The notes beneath the pieces were generated by a model. It was not told where the DNA came from. It saw nothing but the letters and a program-made list of their open reading frames with translations, and searched no databases. From contig JNEM01010746.1 in assembly GCA_000697335.1 (NCBI GenBank), forward strand, positions 1-13,002: a stretch of DNA of 13,002 nucleotides, given 5' to 3'. The stretch is from Conidiobolus incongruus B7586. Lineage: Eukaryota; Entomophthoromycota; Entomophthoromycetes; Entomophthorales; Conidiobolaceae. This document shows, piece by piece, positions 1 to 8,610 of the stretch. The position numbers and the translations under genes are program-made. Every line of letters begins with the position of its first letter. Positions within the stretch are counted from its first letter, which is position 1.

Positions 1-59
1 ATATATATATAAAACAAATAAAGAAATAAATAGTTTTAAATTATATATATTTATATATA

Positions 60-1190
60 TATATATAATAACTTTTTTGATTAAAAAAATAATTTTTTAA
101 AATTAACTATTTAATTTAATTATGTTTAAACTAAATAATAACCATTAAAAGTTTTTTATTTTAGTATTAGTAAAACTTAACTATAAACCCTCTAAAATCA
201 TTTAAAATTTATAAATAGCTTTTGGTAATAAAGTATTATCTAAATTAACAATTTATTACTAAGTAAATTACTTTAAAACTAAAACAGAAACTATTTAAAA
301 CTTATTAAAATATAAAAAATTAATTTCAACTTTTATTTTTTTAATTGTTAATAAAATAAAAAAATATATTGAAAAACACCTTTTTATTTTAAAAAAACAA
401 TTTTCAAGATATTTTAATATTAGTTACATAAGTATTTTATATATATTAAAGTTTAAATTAAAATTAATTAATAAAAATATAAAATAGATACCATATAATT
501 TAACTAAAGCTTAAAAAAAAGTTAGAGTAGCTATTGTTAAATAAAACTTACTAAGGTATAACTAGAAACTAAAGCTTTTACAATAAATTATTATAATTGA
601 TGAATCTTAAATTCTTTTGTATAATCTTTTACTAAAACATAAATTAAAGTGTTAAGTTAAATTAACCCCCTCTATAAATTTTTTTAAATAAACACTTTGT
701 TGATAAATAAATGTTATTTATTGTAATAGATTATAATAACATATGCTATTTTTATTTAATTTTTAAAAGAAAATTAATTAATAATAAACTTTATATTTTT
801 TTTAAATAAAACTATTTCTAATTGGTATTCTTAATATAATTTAAGAAAACCTATTATTTTACATAATAACTGTAAAATACATAAATTTAAAGTTGTAAAA
901 AACTTTTTAATTAAAAATAACTGGAAAAAACTACCACATCTAGTATATTCTTTAGATTATAACCTATGTGATTATAATTGTTTTAGGTAATTAAAAAACC
1001 AGCTTACAAAAAAGAAAATTTCTGCAGGAAAATTTAATTAGTTTGTGAAATATCAAATTTCAGTCTTTAATAAAAAGAACTGTTTTTTAGGTGTTAGATC
1101 TTTGCTAAAAGTATAGCAAAAAGTTATTAGAAATAAAAGAAACTATTAATTTTATAATATATATTTATTTTTACTTTTTATATATTAAAA
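60..1190 (+). mobile_element. Degenerate mariner (Tc1/mariner, DD34D) transposon, copy 1
   Basis: Conceptual translation gives a nearly full-length mariner transposase (about 345 codons, roughly 140-1188). The frame is continuous from about 150 to 790, then moves by one base near the T-run at 790-800. In order it shows the N-terminal helix-turn-helix region (KPSKII, AFGNKVLS, VNYFK), a second helical region (NISYISILYIL), the PYNLTKA.KKVRVAIVK linker, the first catalytic motif IIIIDES at about 587-607, then ILLHNN (second Asp now Asn) and HLVYSLDYNLCDYN. Exactly 34 residues separate the second and third catalytic positions, which defines true mariners. The gene is dead: most internal stops stand where Gln or Trp is expected (the Trp of DESW, the Gln of KAQKK). 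Homology with the copy at the right end begins about base 50-60. Terminal inverted repeats and TA duplications could not be fixed in this AT-rich setting, so the outer limits are approximate. Confidence 0.85.
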
Positions 1191-1391
1191 TGTTTATTTT
1201 TTTTCAATTGCAAAAAATTCCCATTATTTAAATTACAAAGTAATAATATCTAATTTAAAAAATATTTTTTACTAAATGCAATAATATTAAATAAATTTTA
1301 TGCTAATAAATAATTGATAGTTAAATATGATATGAAAAAATATATAATTTAATTCTAAAGATATAAATATTAAAAACTATCTAATAAAACT

Positions 1392-1580
1392 CTAGATTTG
1401 ATACTTGGAAACTCTTGATTTAGATGGCTTGGGTATTGAGTTAGAAGGAGAATCAACAGTCATGGAAGTTCTCAGGGAAGATATAGGCGATGTAATCCTT
1501 GAACCAACAACAGAATGTATAGGGGGGTTGGGAACTGATTTGCGAATATTTTCGATTTCTGCTCGTAATACAAAATCCAT
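1392..1580 (-). CDS. Small unrecognised Ser/Pro-rich protein, 62 aa (paralogue A)
   Basis: A single-exon ORF from ATG at 1580 to TAG at 1392, lying in a patch clearly less AT-rich than its flanks. No known family is recognised. The case for a real gene is its ungapped 40-residue N-terminal match to the ORF at 10829-11023: 16 of 40 residues are identical, including MD at the start, SVPN at 15-18, SR.TSP at 27-32 and S.R.SM at 35-40. Both proteins also carry a C-terminal S.YQ. The motifs resemble proline-directed and basophilic kinase sites, suggesting a small regulated or disordered protein, but this is inference. There is no signal peptide or membrane segment. About 100 bp upstream is a TGACTCA-containing palindrome. 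It lies about 200 bp beyond the mariner coding remnant. Confidence 0.6.
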   Translation of the reverse strand: MDFVLRAEIENIRKSVPNPPIHSVVGSRITSPISSLRTSMTVDSPSNSIPKPSKSRVSKYQI

Positions 1581-1594
1581 AGTTTAACATGTAT

Positions 1595-2816
1595 GAGTTA
1601 GAATTAATTATTTGCAAGATGTTGATTGAAGTTGATCCTTTGGTAAGAGCTATTACTTTTTTACATGGATCTTAGTAGTCAATAATTGACTCATTTGGTG
1701 TTATTAAAAAGGATGTACAATTAATAAAAAGGTGGAAAAATAGAAACTTTTGATCTATTTGAACCACTTTAAATTTTGAGCATTTATTATTTTAATTAAT
1801 ATATTCATTATATTTGCAATTGATCAAATTTTTCATTGATTGTTTTATGATTTAAACAGTCAAATAAGCTTTTTAGTATATTTCAGTTTCTTGGACAATA
1901 AATTCATTTACAAATTTTTACTCACTCTCAATCTCAACAGTCTAAGTATATTATTAATTTTTAAATATTAAACTTTTTTGATTACATAATATTACTAATA
2001 AATATTAATTTTATAAAAAGTTTTATCATTTATTTAACAATACTAATTAGTTTAACATAATACTTTTTGAGATATTATTCAATTCATTAATTATCTAATA
2101 ATAATGCCAGCGAGTATTAAAAATTGAATAATATTTATTAATATACTTTAACAAATCAATTCTAATAATAAAAATATACAATAAAATATATTAACATTTT
2201 GAAATGTACCTATGGAAATAATTATTACAAAATTTGAATTATTCTTAAAAAAATAAATTATTAAAAATTTAGTAATAAATAGTTTTTATATTCATATTAT
2301 ATGATAACATATAAAATATTCTTTTTATAATCATTAATATTTAATATTATATATATCATTAATTAAAATAATCATGTTTAATATATTAAATTTATTTAAT
2401 AAATTATATAATATAATCTTCATAATAAAATAGATAATTAATACAACTATGGATCATAAAATAAATAATATAAATGAAAATAACTAAACCTTTATATATT
2501 AGATTATAATATTGATTATCTAAAATAATTATCTTTTTTATATAATTATTAATTCTAATTTATCAAAAATTGAATAATTAAAAAATTAATAATAAATTAT
2601 ATTAATCATTATTACTATTATTATTGGAAGTTATTTTTCAATAATTAATATAGTAATTTGTCATTTATTATATTAATATTAAATCTTAGTTAATATAAAT
2701 ATACTAGATATATCAATGATTTTATATTCCAAAACTTGAATTATCATATGAAATTTATAAATAATTTTTAATCAAATAACAATTTTATTATTAAATTAAA
2801 TCAATAAATAATTTTG
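1595..2816. other. AT-rich spacer without recognisable genes
   Basis: Beyond the probable promoter of the 62-aa gene (to about 1940) this stretch is almost pure A/T with frequent stops in every frame. No tRNA-like or other structured RNA and no transposon coding similarity was seen. Confidence 0.6.
1677..1693 (-). promoter_or_regulatory. Palindrome with TGAGTCA (AP-1/Gcn4-type) site upstream of the 62-aa gene
   Basis: The plus strand reads AGTCAATAATTGACTCA. AGTCAAT/ATTGACT is a perfect 7-bp inverted repeat about one base, and the edge completes TGACTCA, the consensus of AP-1/Gcn4-like bZIP factors. It lies about 100 bp before the ATG at 1580. The position fits a promoter operator, but binding is an inference and a 7-bp motif can occur by chance. 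Confidence 0.3.
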
Positions 2817-2822
2817 AAAAAA
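2817..2822 (-). terminator. Possible Pol III terminator of tRNA-Lys copy 1
   Basis: On the reverse strand this is a run of six T's, 26 bases past the tRNA 3' end and the first good T-run after it. It suits RNA polymerase III termination, though it is farther out than usual. Confidence 0.4.
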
Positions 2823-2848
2823 TTTTGCATATTTTCAAACATTAAGAG

Positions 2849-2921
2849 CACCCAACGTGGGGGTCGAACCCACAACCTTGAGATTAAGAGTCTCACGCTC
2901 TACCGATTGAGCTAGCCGGGC
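2849..2921 (-). tRNA. tRNA-Lys(CTT), copy 1
   Basis: A 73-base intronless cloverleaf. The acceptor strands GCCCGGC/GTTGGGT pair with G-U allowances, with discriminator G. The A box is TAGCTCAATCGG, the anticodon arm is TGAGA-CTCTTAA-TCTCA (anticodon CTT, reading AAG), and the T arm is GTGGG-TTCGACC-CCCAC. The CCA end is not encoded, as expected for a eukaryotic nuclear gene. It is identical over all 73 bases to the gene at 8611-8683, which faces the other way; the flanks are unrelated. Confidence 0.97.
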
Positions 2922-2931
2922 TTCACAATAC

Positions 2932-3189
2932 TGTCGCGGTTATTAGCTCTTTCAGCGTCATCGATGATACTGACACAGCCATGGTGTAGGCTAAATTGTG
3001 GAGCATTGTGCCTACAAACTGAGGTAGGTTATTGATGATCAGTTCTCTGGCCATCCGTCCATGATTAGCATTGAATGGGACATTAAAGAGGGAGACTAGA
3101 TCAGCAGCAACAGTGGCAGTATGAGGGGTTGACATGCTAAGGCAGCAGGTCACAGAATATCAGTGGTAATGCCACTGAGAACTGTGACA
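2932..3189. mobile_element. Solo-LTR-like element next to tRNA-Lys
   Basis: A 258-bp block of clearly higher GC (roughly 45% by eye) with sharp edges in AT-rich DNA. It begins TGTCGCGGTT and ends AACTGTGACA, imperfect terminal inverted repeats matching at 8 of 10 positions, and so has TG...CA ends as LTRs do. Its flanks, AATAC (2927-2931) and AATTC (3190-3194), match at 4 of 5 positions, as an aged 5-bp target duplication would. The inner edge lies 10 bp upstream of the mature tRNA 5' end, near the Pol III start, where Ty3-like elements insert. No internal retroelement genes are present, so it would be a solo LTR; a short non-autonomous DNA element is the alternative. The 76-codon reverse ORF inside matches nothing recognised. 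Confidence 0.5.
3161..3177. repeat. Hairpin inside the LTR-like element
   Basis: CAGTGG-TAATG-CCACTG forms a perfect 6-bp stem with a 5-base loop, 12 bp from the right-hand end of the element. It may be part of the element's regulatory or transcript structure; its function is unknown. Confidence 0.5.
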
Positions 3190-3194
3190 AATTC

Positions 3195-3458
3195 AATCAA
3201 TCTATGATAATATATTTAAATAAAAATAATTCAATACCTTATATCTCTAATCAAAATGTATTCTGTATTTTTCCTCTTGTAATAATAACATCTTAATTAA
3301 AATATTTCATTATAGTGTATATATTTATATGCTTCCGTTTTATTTATTGTTATTCATTCAATATTTATAATTCTAATAAAATAGTTAATCTATTACTTTA
3401 TTCGATCAGTATGAAATTAAATAATCAATTATTAAATATTAACAAATAAAAGAAGAAT
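3195..3458. other. AT-rich spacer / 3' region of the TMEM242-like gene
   Basis: No ORF, RNA gene or repeat is seen. The part near 3458 should hold the 3' UTR of the reverse-strand gene that ends at 3459. Confidence 0.5.
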
Positions 3459-4093
3459 TTATTTGGATTCTTTAGTCTTATCTATAATTTCATTATCATC
3501 TTGATCCTTTTTCCAAATTGATTTAATACCACTATCGATAACATTAGAAATTTCCTTCTCTAGTTTTTGATCTTCCTCCCTATCAGCTTGTGAATTAAAA
3601 CTCTGTAACTTGGGCTTCAATGCATCCCCAATAAAATCTTTCATATATTGACTGAATTCTTTCAACTATTGAAAAATATTAGTAAGTTGAAAAGTTTAGA
3701 ATTAAAAAACTTACATTGGAAGCACCCGTTAATTTACTCATAGTAAGGACAAAGACACCGAACCCTCCGAGACTAATACAGGTTCCAATAGCGAAAGTTT
3801 GTAGTGCAAATTTTCGTGCTTGTTTCATAGAATTTTTAGGTATGGGTAGAGGTAAATGTTTATCAGGGTTGAATTGTTTAGATGATTTGTTAAATACTAA
3901 ATGATAATGAGTTGAATATAAAAACTATTATTATTATTATTAATTTACATTGTTTTCTTGAAATATATAAAGCTGTAGAAATTCCTACTAGGAAAGAGCC
4001 AGCGCTTAATCCTAATAACGTCGAATGATAACTTTCAGCTGGTTTATCGTCAATTTCTTGAATAGGATTCGTATTGGTATTATTTTCTGTCAT
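3459..4093 (-). CDS. TMEM242: TMEM242-family mitochondrial membrane protein, three exons, 177 aa
   Basis: Exons 3949-4093, 3715-3896 and 3459-3665 join without stops into a 177-residue protein. Both introns are minimal: 3897-3948 (52 bases, GTAAAT...TTTAG) and 3666-3714 (49 bases, GTAAGT...CAATAG with a TACTAAT branch site). Membrane segments lie at about residues 24-44 (LLGLSAGSFLVGISTALYI) and 78-101 (FALQTFAIGTCISLGGFGVF). The second is followed by KLTGASNLKEFSQYMKD, which parallels KALGVHSMNDFRSKMQ of animal TMEM242. Family knowledge: TMEM242 is an inner-mitochondrial-membrane protein that helps assemble the ATP synthase c-ring and complex I. The C-terminus (about 130-177) is a charged, probably coiled tail longer than in animals. 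The start is the ATG at 4093; just upstream the frame holds only a TTG. The family call rests on remembered patterns, not a search. Confidence 0.82.
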
Positions 4094-5031
4094 CTTTAAT
4101 TTCAAATTTTTATTTTTATTTTACAATTATTAAATAAAATTATAAATTTTAATTAGAGCTATTTAAATGAATTATTCTAATTAATTTTAATCTTTATTTG
4201 GAAATTAATGTTACCGTGAATCCACTTAATACAATTTTAAAGTAATCCAAATTATGGGTTATTATTAATTGATGTTCCGATTTTATTTTTCAAAATTTTT
4301 TTGTGTCTAAAAAGTTAAATCAATCAAATTTTATCAACAATTTTTACAAAATCTTAATTATTAACAAAAAAAATCAATAAAACTTTCAGTATTATTTGAT
4401 AATTTTAATCTCAATAATCTTGATACTTATAAATTTTTATAAAATTATTATAAAAATAAATCAAAGCATTATTCAATTGATTAATGATATATGAGACGAA
4501 AATATAGAATGAATACTTACTTTTTTTAATTTTATAATATAATTAATGAATATAATAAAAAAATTCATTTAAATTAATTTATCAATTTTAAGGAGGTATA
4601 ATACCATTCCAAATATTTGCTAGATATCCATTTTTGAACTAATTATCATGAGAATTATTAATAAAGAACAATATTATTTAGCTCTACTCAATTCTTATTT
4701 ACCTCCAATATCATGGTCTTATTATGGTCTAAATATAAGATATATTTAGGCATAGCTTGAGTGTTTGATATTACCTTTTATATTAAAGTTTAAAATTATA
4801 ATAGTTAAATTATTTTGTTAATATTAAAATTATTTATATGGTTACCTTATTCATTAATAATTAATTTTGAAATATGAATTATATAAAATTTTAAGTTATA
4901 TTATCATTTAATTTAATATCATTTATTATTATTGTTATTATTTTAGAATATGAAATATATACTCTATCTTTGATTTGAATTATTTTAATTAATTTTTTAG
5001 TAATTAATATTTTTAAAAAAATTGATACAAT
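4094..5031. other. AT-rich intergenic region
   Basis: It holds the presumed promoter of the TMEM242-like gene; no clear TATA or CCAAT box is visible. A 33-codon forward ORF (4648-4749), open for a further eight codons upstream of its ATG, contains the balanced stretch YLALLNSYLPPISWSYYGL. That is unusual in such AT-rich DNA and could be an exon or gene remnant, but it has no recognisable family. The rest has stops in all frames. Confidence 0.4.
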
Positions 5032-5214
5032 TTAATAATTTTTTAAAAGTAATAATTCTGAAGAGATATTTATATTACTAGATTCAATTAATTGTTGTTT
5101 TTGGATGTATTGTTGTTAATACTTTAAAGTTAATATTATAGTGGCTTGAATCTTCTTGTTGAAATGAGGATATTTGCTCTGATGTTTATCCAATAAATGA
5201 TTATTAATTGTCAT
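5032..5214 (-). CDS. Doubtful small hypothetical gene, 45 aa if spliced
   Basis: On the reverse strand, ATG at 5214 opens a frame (MTINNHLLDKHQSKYPHF...) that meets one TAA and then continues in the same frame to a TAA at 5032. A 45-base GTATTA...TCTAG intron (5078-5122) would remove the inner stop and keep frame, giving exons 5123-5214 and 5032-5077. The intron is only slightly shorter than the secure introns in this window. The frame is also open for about 21 codons upstream of the ATG, so this could be an internal exon or a gene remnant. No family is recognised. The reading is speculative. Confidence 0.22.
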
Positions 5215-5429
5215 GATAGAGATATATGGTATAATATTTCCAAAGTTTAAATTGGAAATACTTATTGTGGCATTAAATTATTAATCGAATAACTAGTCTG
5301 TTTACAATTATTATAGCTTTGAATTAATTATTGGTTATTAATGAAACTAATTTATAAGTCGTCATTTCAAGTTAGCTGATAAATTAATTAATCATCGAAT
5401 TAAATTACTTTCAATTGTAAACGTTGTAT

Positions 5430-5597
5430 TTATTGAAGAATGGCATCATCATCATTGTTATTGAAAAGATTTTGACGATTAAAAAAATTCCCAATTAGTA
5501 ATATGAGGAAACCGAATACTTGCGCGATATCTTGTCCAATGACAAAAAAATTCAAGAAATTTGGTAATTGCGCCATTTTGAAATGGATATCGTCCAT
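5430..5597 (-). CDS. Micro-ORF, single-pass membrane protein, 55 aa (or 48 aa)
   Basis: A short single-exon ORF from ATG at 5597 to TAA at 5430. It encodes a hydrophobic segment around residues 17-39 (VIGQDIAQVFGFLILLIGN is its core) followed by an Asn/Asp-rich, hydrophilic tail ending DDDAILQ. The second ATG (residue 8, AAAATGG) has the better start context, so a 48-residue product is equally likely. It is divergent from the S-adenosylmethionine synthetase gene, and the 328 bp between them carry three CCAATCA boxes. Base composition is richer than the neighbouring spacer. No family is recognised; a tail-anchored or small organelle-membrane subunit is a guess. It could also be a chance frame within an upstream regulatory region. 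Confidence 0.42.
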   Translation of the reverse strand: MDDIHFKMAQLPNFLNFFVIGQDIAQVFGFLILLIGNFFNRQNLFNNNDDDAILQ

Positions 5598-5925
5598 TAG
5601 TTCAGTTTATTAAAGATTCGTCCAACAACCCCTAGGGCATGGGCCAATCACACTCGGAGAAAGTACTCACACCAATCAATTCCCATTGTTGGGAATTTCA
5701 TAGTTTGATTGTAAAAATGCAAAATGGAAAATCGTCTTGTGATTGGTCATTTTTTTTAAAAAAAATGACGCCTTACGATTTCTAAGTAAATATTGCAAAT
5801 TGATCACTATTTAAACAGCTCAAAGAATCCCTTGATTGCTACTATTAATATCTGATCAAACCACTGGCAAAGCCAAGTTTCAGTTATAGCAACTAATCAA
5901 TTATTTAGTACATAGCATATACACA
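5598..5925. promoter_or_regulatory. CCAAT-rich divergent promoter of the SAM synthetase gene
   Basis: Three CCAATCA motifs, the preferred core of the HAP/NF-Y complex, lie at 5644-5650 and 5672-5678 (forward) and 5740-5746 (reverse). A TATA-like TATTTAAA lies at 5808-5815, about 110 bp before the ATG at 5926, leaving room for an 80-base 5' UTR. A poly-T/poly-A palindrome (5746-5769) abuts the third CCAAT box. The region is much less AT-rich than the spacer to its left. The presence of an ORF on each side suggests a bidirectional promoter, which is inference. Confidence 0.6.
5746..5769. repeat. 24-bp perfect palindrome (GTCA-T8-A8-TGAC)
   Basis: A perfect dyad centred between 5757 and 5758: eight T's then eight A's, bracketed by GTCA and TGAC. 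Its left end overlaps the reverse CCAATCA box, and on the right TGAC is followed by G, giving a CRE-like TGACG half site. Poly(dA:dT) tracts exclude nucleosomes in fungi, so a role in keeping the promoter open is plausible. Confidence 0.6.
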
Positions 5926-7142
5926 ATGACTAATCCCTCTGAACGTTTCCTTTTCACTTCTGAATCCGTTGGTGAAGGTCATCCTGGTATGTATAATCAA
6001 AACTAAACTGGTAATAATTGCAATAATTAATAATTATTTTAGATAAAATCTGTGATCAAGTCTCTGATGCCATTTTGGATGCTTGCTTAGCTCAAGATCC
6101 TTTCTCCAAAGTTGCCTGTGAAACTGCCGCCAAGACCGGTATGATCATGGTTTTTGGTGAAATCTCCACCAACGCCGTCATTGACTACCAAAAGGTCATC
6201 CGTGACACCATCAAAGAAATCGGTTATGACCATTCTGATAAGGGCTTCGACTACAAGACCTGTAATGTCTTAGTTGCCATTGAACAACAATCCCGTGAAA
6301 TTGCTCAAGGTTTAGTCCAAGTTTCTGACAAGTTAGAAGATATTGGTGCTGGTGATCAAGGTATTATGTTCGGTTATGCTACCGATGAAACCCCTGAACT
6401 CATGCCCCTCACTGTTGTTCTCTCTCACAAACTCAATGCTAAGATGAGCGAACTCCGTCGCTCTGGTGAATTGGGTTGGTTACGTCCCGACTCTAAGACC
6501 CAAGTTACTGTTGAATATGAAAACGTCAACGGTCACCTCAACCCCCTCCGTGTTGACACCATTGTTATCTCCACTCAACACTCTGAAGAAGTCAGCAATG
6601 AAGAAATCCGCAAGCAACTCAAAGAAAAGGTCATTGATGCCGTCATCCCCGCTCATCTCCTCAACGACCAAACTGTCTACCATCTCCAACCCTCTGGTCG
6701 CTTCGTCATTGGTGGTCCTCAAGGTGATGCTGGTGTCACTGGTCGTAAGATCATCGTCGATACTTACGGTGGTTGGGGTGCCCACGGTGGTGGTGCTTTC
6801 TCTGGTAAGGACTGGTCCAAGGTCGACCGTTCTGCCGCTTACACTGCCAGATGGATCGCTAAGTCCCTCGTCCACGCCAAGCTTGCTAAGCGTGCTTTGG
6901 TCCAACTCTCCTATGCTATTGGTGTTGCTGAACCTCTTTCCATCTTCGTTGATACCTACGGTACTGGTGCTAAGTCCAACCAAGAACTCTTGGACATCAT
7001 CAAGAACAACTTCGATCTCCGTCCTGGTGTCATCGTCAAAGAACTCAACCTCTTCAAGCCTGTCTACCGCAAGACTGCTTGCTACGGTCACTTCGGTCGC
7101 GACGAATTCTCCTGGGAACAACCCAAGGAACTCAAGTTCTAA
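5926..7142 (+). CDS. SAM1: S-adenosylmethionine synthetase (methionine adenosyltransferase), 386 aa
   Basis: The enzyme condenses ATP and L-methionine to S-adenosylmethionine, releasing phosphate and pyrophosphate; it acts in the cytosol as a dimer or tetramer. Exons 5926-5986 and 6043-7142 are joined across a 56-base intron (GTATGT...TTTTAG) that splits the codon for Asp21. Visible motifs are [15 protein letters not shown] at 16-30 with the ATP-contacting His19 and Asp21, the GAGDQG signature at 122-127 followed by FGYATDE, and the phosphate-binding GGGAFSGKD at 269-277. The length fits fungal enzymes (about 380-390), and no essential residue looks missing. The ATG sits in a good context (acacaATGa) and gives the expected short leader before [11 protein letters not shown]. 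The exons are rich in C-ending codons (ATC, CTC, GTC, AAC), as in a highly expressed gene, against an AT-rich background. The symbol follows yeast, which has two paralogues; which one this matches cannot be decided. Confidence 0.98.
5987..6042 (+). other. Intron 1 of the SAM synthetase gene
   Basis: A 56-base phase-1 intron, donor GTATGT and acceptor ATTTTAG, interrupting the invariant HPDK motif between CCT and the split GAT codon. Removing it restores the conserved protein exactly, so the boundaries are secure. Confidence 0.95.
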
Positions 7143-7328
7143 GTCTCCATCAATACTCATTATTAAGTCATTGTACAATTTACTGAAAGCATATCTAAGT
7201 AGCTATCTAATTTTCAAGTAAGCATCAATTGATTTGGTCATTACATGTTTACTATTAGGCAAAAATCTCACACTAACCATTAATCAATCATTTTTGAACA
7301 AGTAAAATAAAATTAATTCTTTGAAAAA
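7143..7328 (+). other. 3' UTR region of SAM synthetase, convergent with a reverse gene
   Basis: Non-coding after the TAA at 7140-7142. An AATAAA hexamer inside AAAATAAAATTAA near 7304-7316 could be the polyadenylation signal. Only about 190 bp separate this stop from the stop of the reverse-strand reading frame at 7329, so the two transcripts may overlap at their 3' ends. Confidence 0.5.
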
Positions 7329-8072
7329 TTAAATATTTATTTTAAATTCCTTTTCATCAGGTCGAATCTCGTTTTCATAAATGATAAACTTGGCTGAACC
7401 TCTTATTCCTTCGAACTCTTGAACTTAGTACTTTCGTATCACTCTACTTGAACAAATTTTTGAATTCTCACTTGTAATTAAACTTAAAATTACATCGTTA
7501 AAGCAGCGATGTTAACAAGAATTCTAATTATCACCATAAAATTACCACTAATATTCTTATCCATAATAGAGTCAAACTCCACTTAATTTGAATTAATCAT
7601 CACCTCTAGAATCCAATATAATATCAGCTTAATTCAATCCCCAGTCTATCTATCGACATTATACTAAACTCCAAGAATAATAGTTTCTCATTTAATGTTC
7701 ATAAAATTTACTCAATATTGATTACTAATACCTTCAAGCATGTAGTTCAATTCTAAACTCTGAACCCTATTCGTTCCCATCAATTTCTGAATATCTTCAA
7801 AAGAATTTTTTAAATCAGGTAATTTTCTTTCAACTAAACTAAAATTCTCACTTTCTCGACATAATTATTTTTATCCAATTCCAAAATTGCGTCATTTTTC
7901 TAAAGTATTGCATTGATGTTTAATGAAATGATGCATTATGTCGGTAACGGTTAAGAAATTTAGAAGTTTTATTATGGAGTTCTTTAAATTGTTTTTTAAT
8001 ATTGAGCATTTCGATCCACTTGAATTTTCGAGTTTCTTTTATTGTTGGGATTATGTCGGATTTGAAAAGTTC
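7329..8072 (-). pseudogene. Unresolved reverse-strand gene or gene remnant, coiled-coil-like
   Basis: Several reverse-strand stretches look coding but no complete model could be built. At 7920-8072 there is an open, charged run with ATG at 8009 (MLNIKKQFKELHNKTSKFL). At 7852-7899 it reads NDAILELDKNNYVEK, behind a TTTAG acceptor. At 7712-7860 it reads LVERKLPDLKNSFEDIQKL and on to LELNYMLEG. At 7472-7515 it reads FNDVILSLIT. The last exon is 7329-7423 (QEFEGIRGSAKFIIYENEI, ending FKINI). The last two join in phase across a 48-base intron (7424-7471, GTGAGA...ACTAAG). The upstream joins need frame changes or non-standard splice sites, which suggests either decay or a misread exon structure. 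The order of parts (coiled coil, an ILELD motif, then a small C-terminal domain) faintly recalls the kinetochore protein Spc24, but that is too weak to name it. It converges on the synthetase gene. Confidence 0.4.
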
Positions 8073-8104
8073 TCAAATTGAGGATAATTGGTGTATTATT
8101 AATG

Positions 8105-8610
8105 ATTTATAATATTATATTGTTTACATTGTAATTTTTCATAATTGATAAAATATATGTTAATTATATAATTATTAATATTATTTCAGTGAATTTTATC
8201 CAATTCTACATTTATAATATATAATGTTTATTAATTGATAACTGATTAATAATTAATAGTTGAGCAATATTAAATAAAATAATTTACTATGATATTTATT
8301 ATATTAATTATTTTATTTCAATTAAATAAATTTAATATAATTTTATTCAAAAAAACCTATTTTTCTCTTAATTTTCAAGTTTTTTAAAATATAAATATAA
8401 TTTTTTGTATGAAATTATATATAAATTACATTGTTATAATAATGAAATTGAAGATTAAATAATTCAAGTGAAAAAAAAGAGTGAGAGTTAAGTATTAGAA
8501 GTAAATAAAAATATTGAAAATTTACTAATGAAATGGAAAGTATCTAAAAATAAATTTACATATATATGAATAATTTGCTGTCATTTAATTAACATTAATT
8601 TAATATTTAT
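8105..8610. other. AT-rich spacer before tRNA-Lys copy 2
   Basis: Nearly pure A/T with stops in all frames. Nothing is recognisable, including no relative of the LTR-like element that flanks the other tRNA-Lys gene. Confidence 0.6.

Noticed and set aside
1-70. AT dinucleotide runs as a possible telomere, origin or mitochondrial sequence
   Set aside because: They are simple low-complexity AT; the tRNAs, spliceosomal introns and housekeeping gene show nuclear DNA, and no telomere repeat is present.
1405-1587. 60-codon forward ORF opposite the 62-aa gene
   Set aside because: Only the reverse frame is conserved in the paralogous locus at 10829-11023, so the forward frame is a shadow.
2923-3153. 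76-codon reverse ORF beside tRNA-Lys
   Set aside because: It lies almost wholly inside the LTR-like block, its usual start would be non-ATG, and it matches no recognised protein.
3716-3904. 62-codon forward ORF
   Set aside because: Antisense to exon 2 of the TMEM242-like gene, whose splice sites and protein similarity favour the reverse strand.
5032-5214. In-frame TAA read as an altered genetic code with TAA as glutamine
   Set aside because: The SAM synthetase and TMEM242-like genes end normally at TAA and use no internal TAA; the mariner stops are explained by decay.
6480-7178. 232-codon reverse ORF antisense to the SAM synthetase gene
   Set aside because: An antisense shadow of the same biased exon, with Asp/Glu/Val-rich composition and no domain.
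6466-7221. 251-codon forward ORF overlapping the SAM synthetase gene
   Set aside because: A shadow frame kept open by the strong codon bias of the synthetase exon; low-complexity Ser/Leu/Pro/Val composition.
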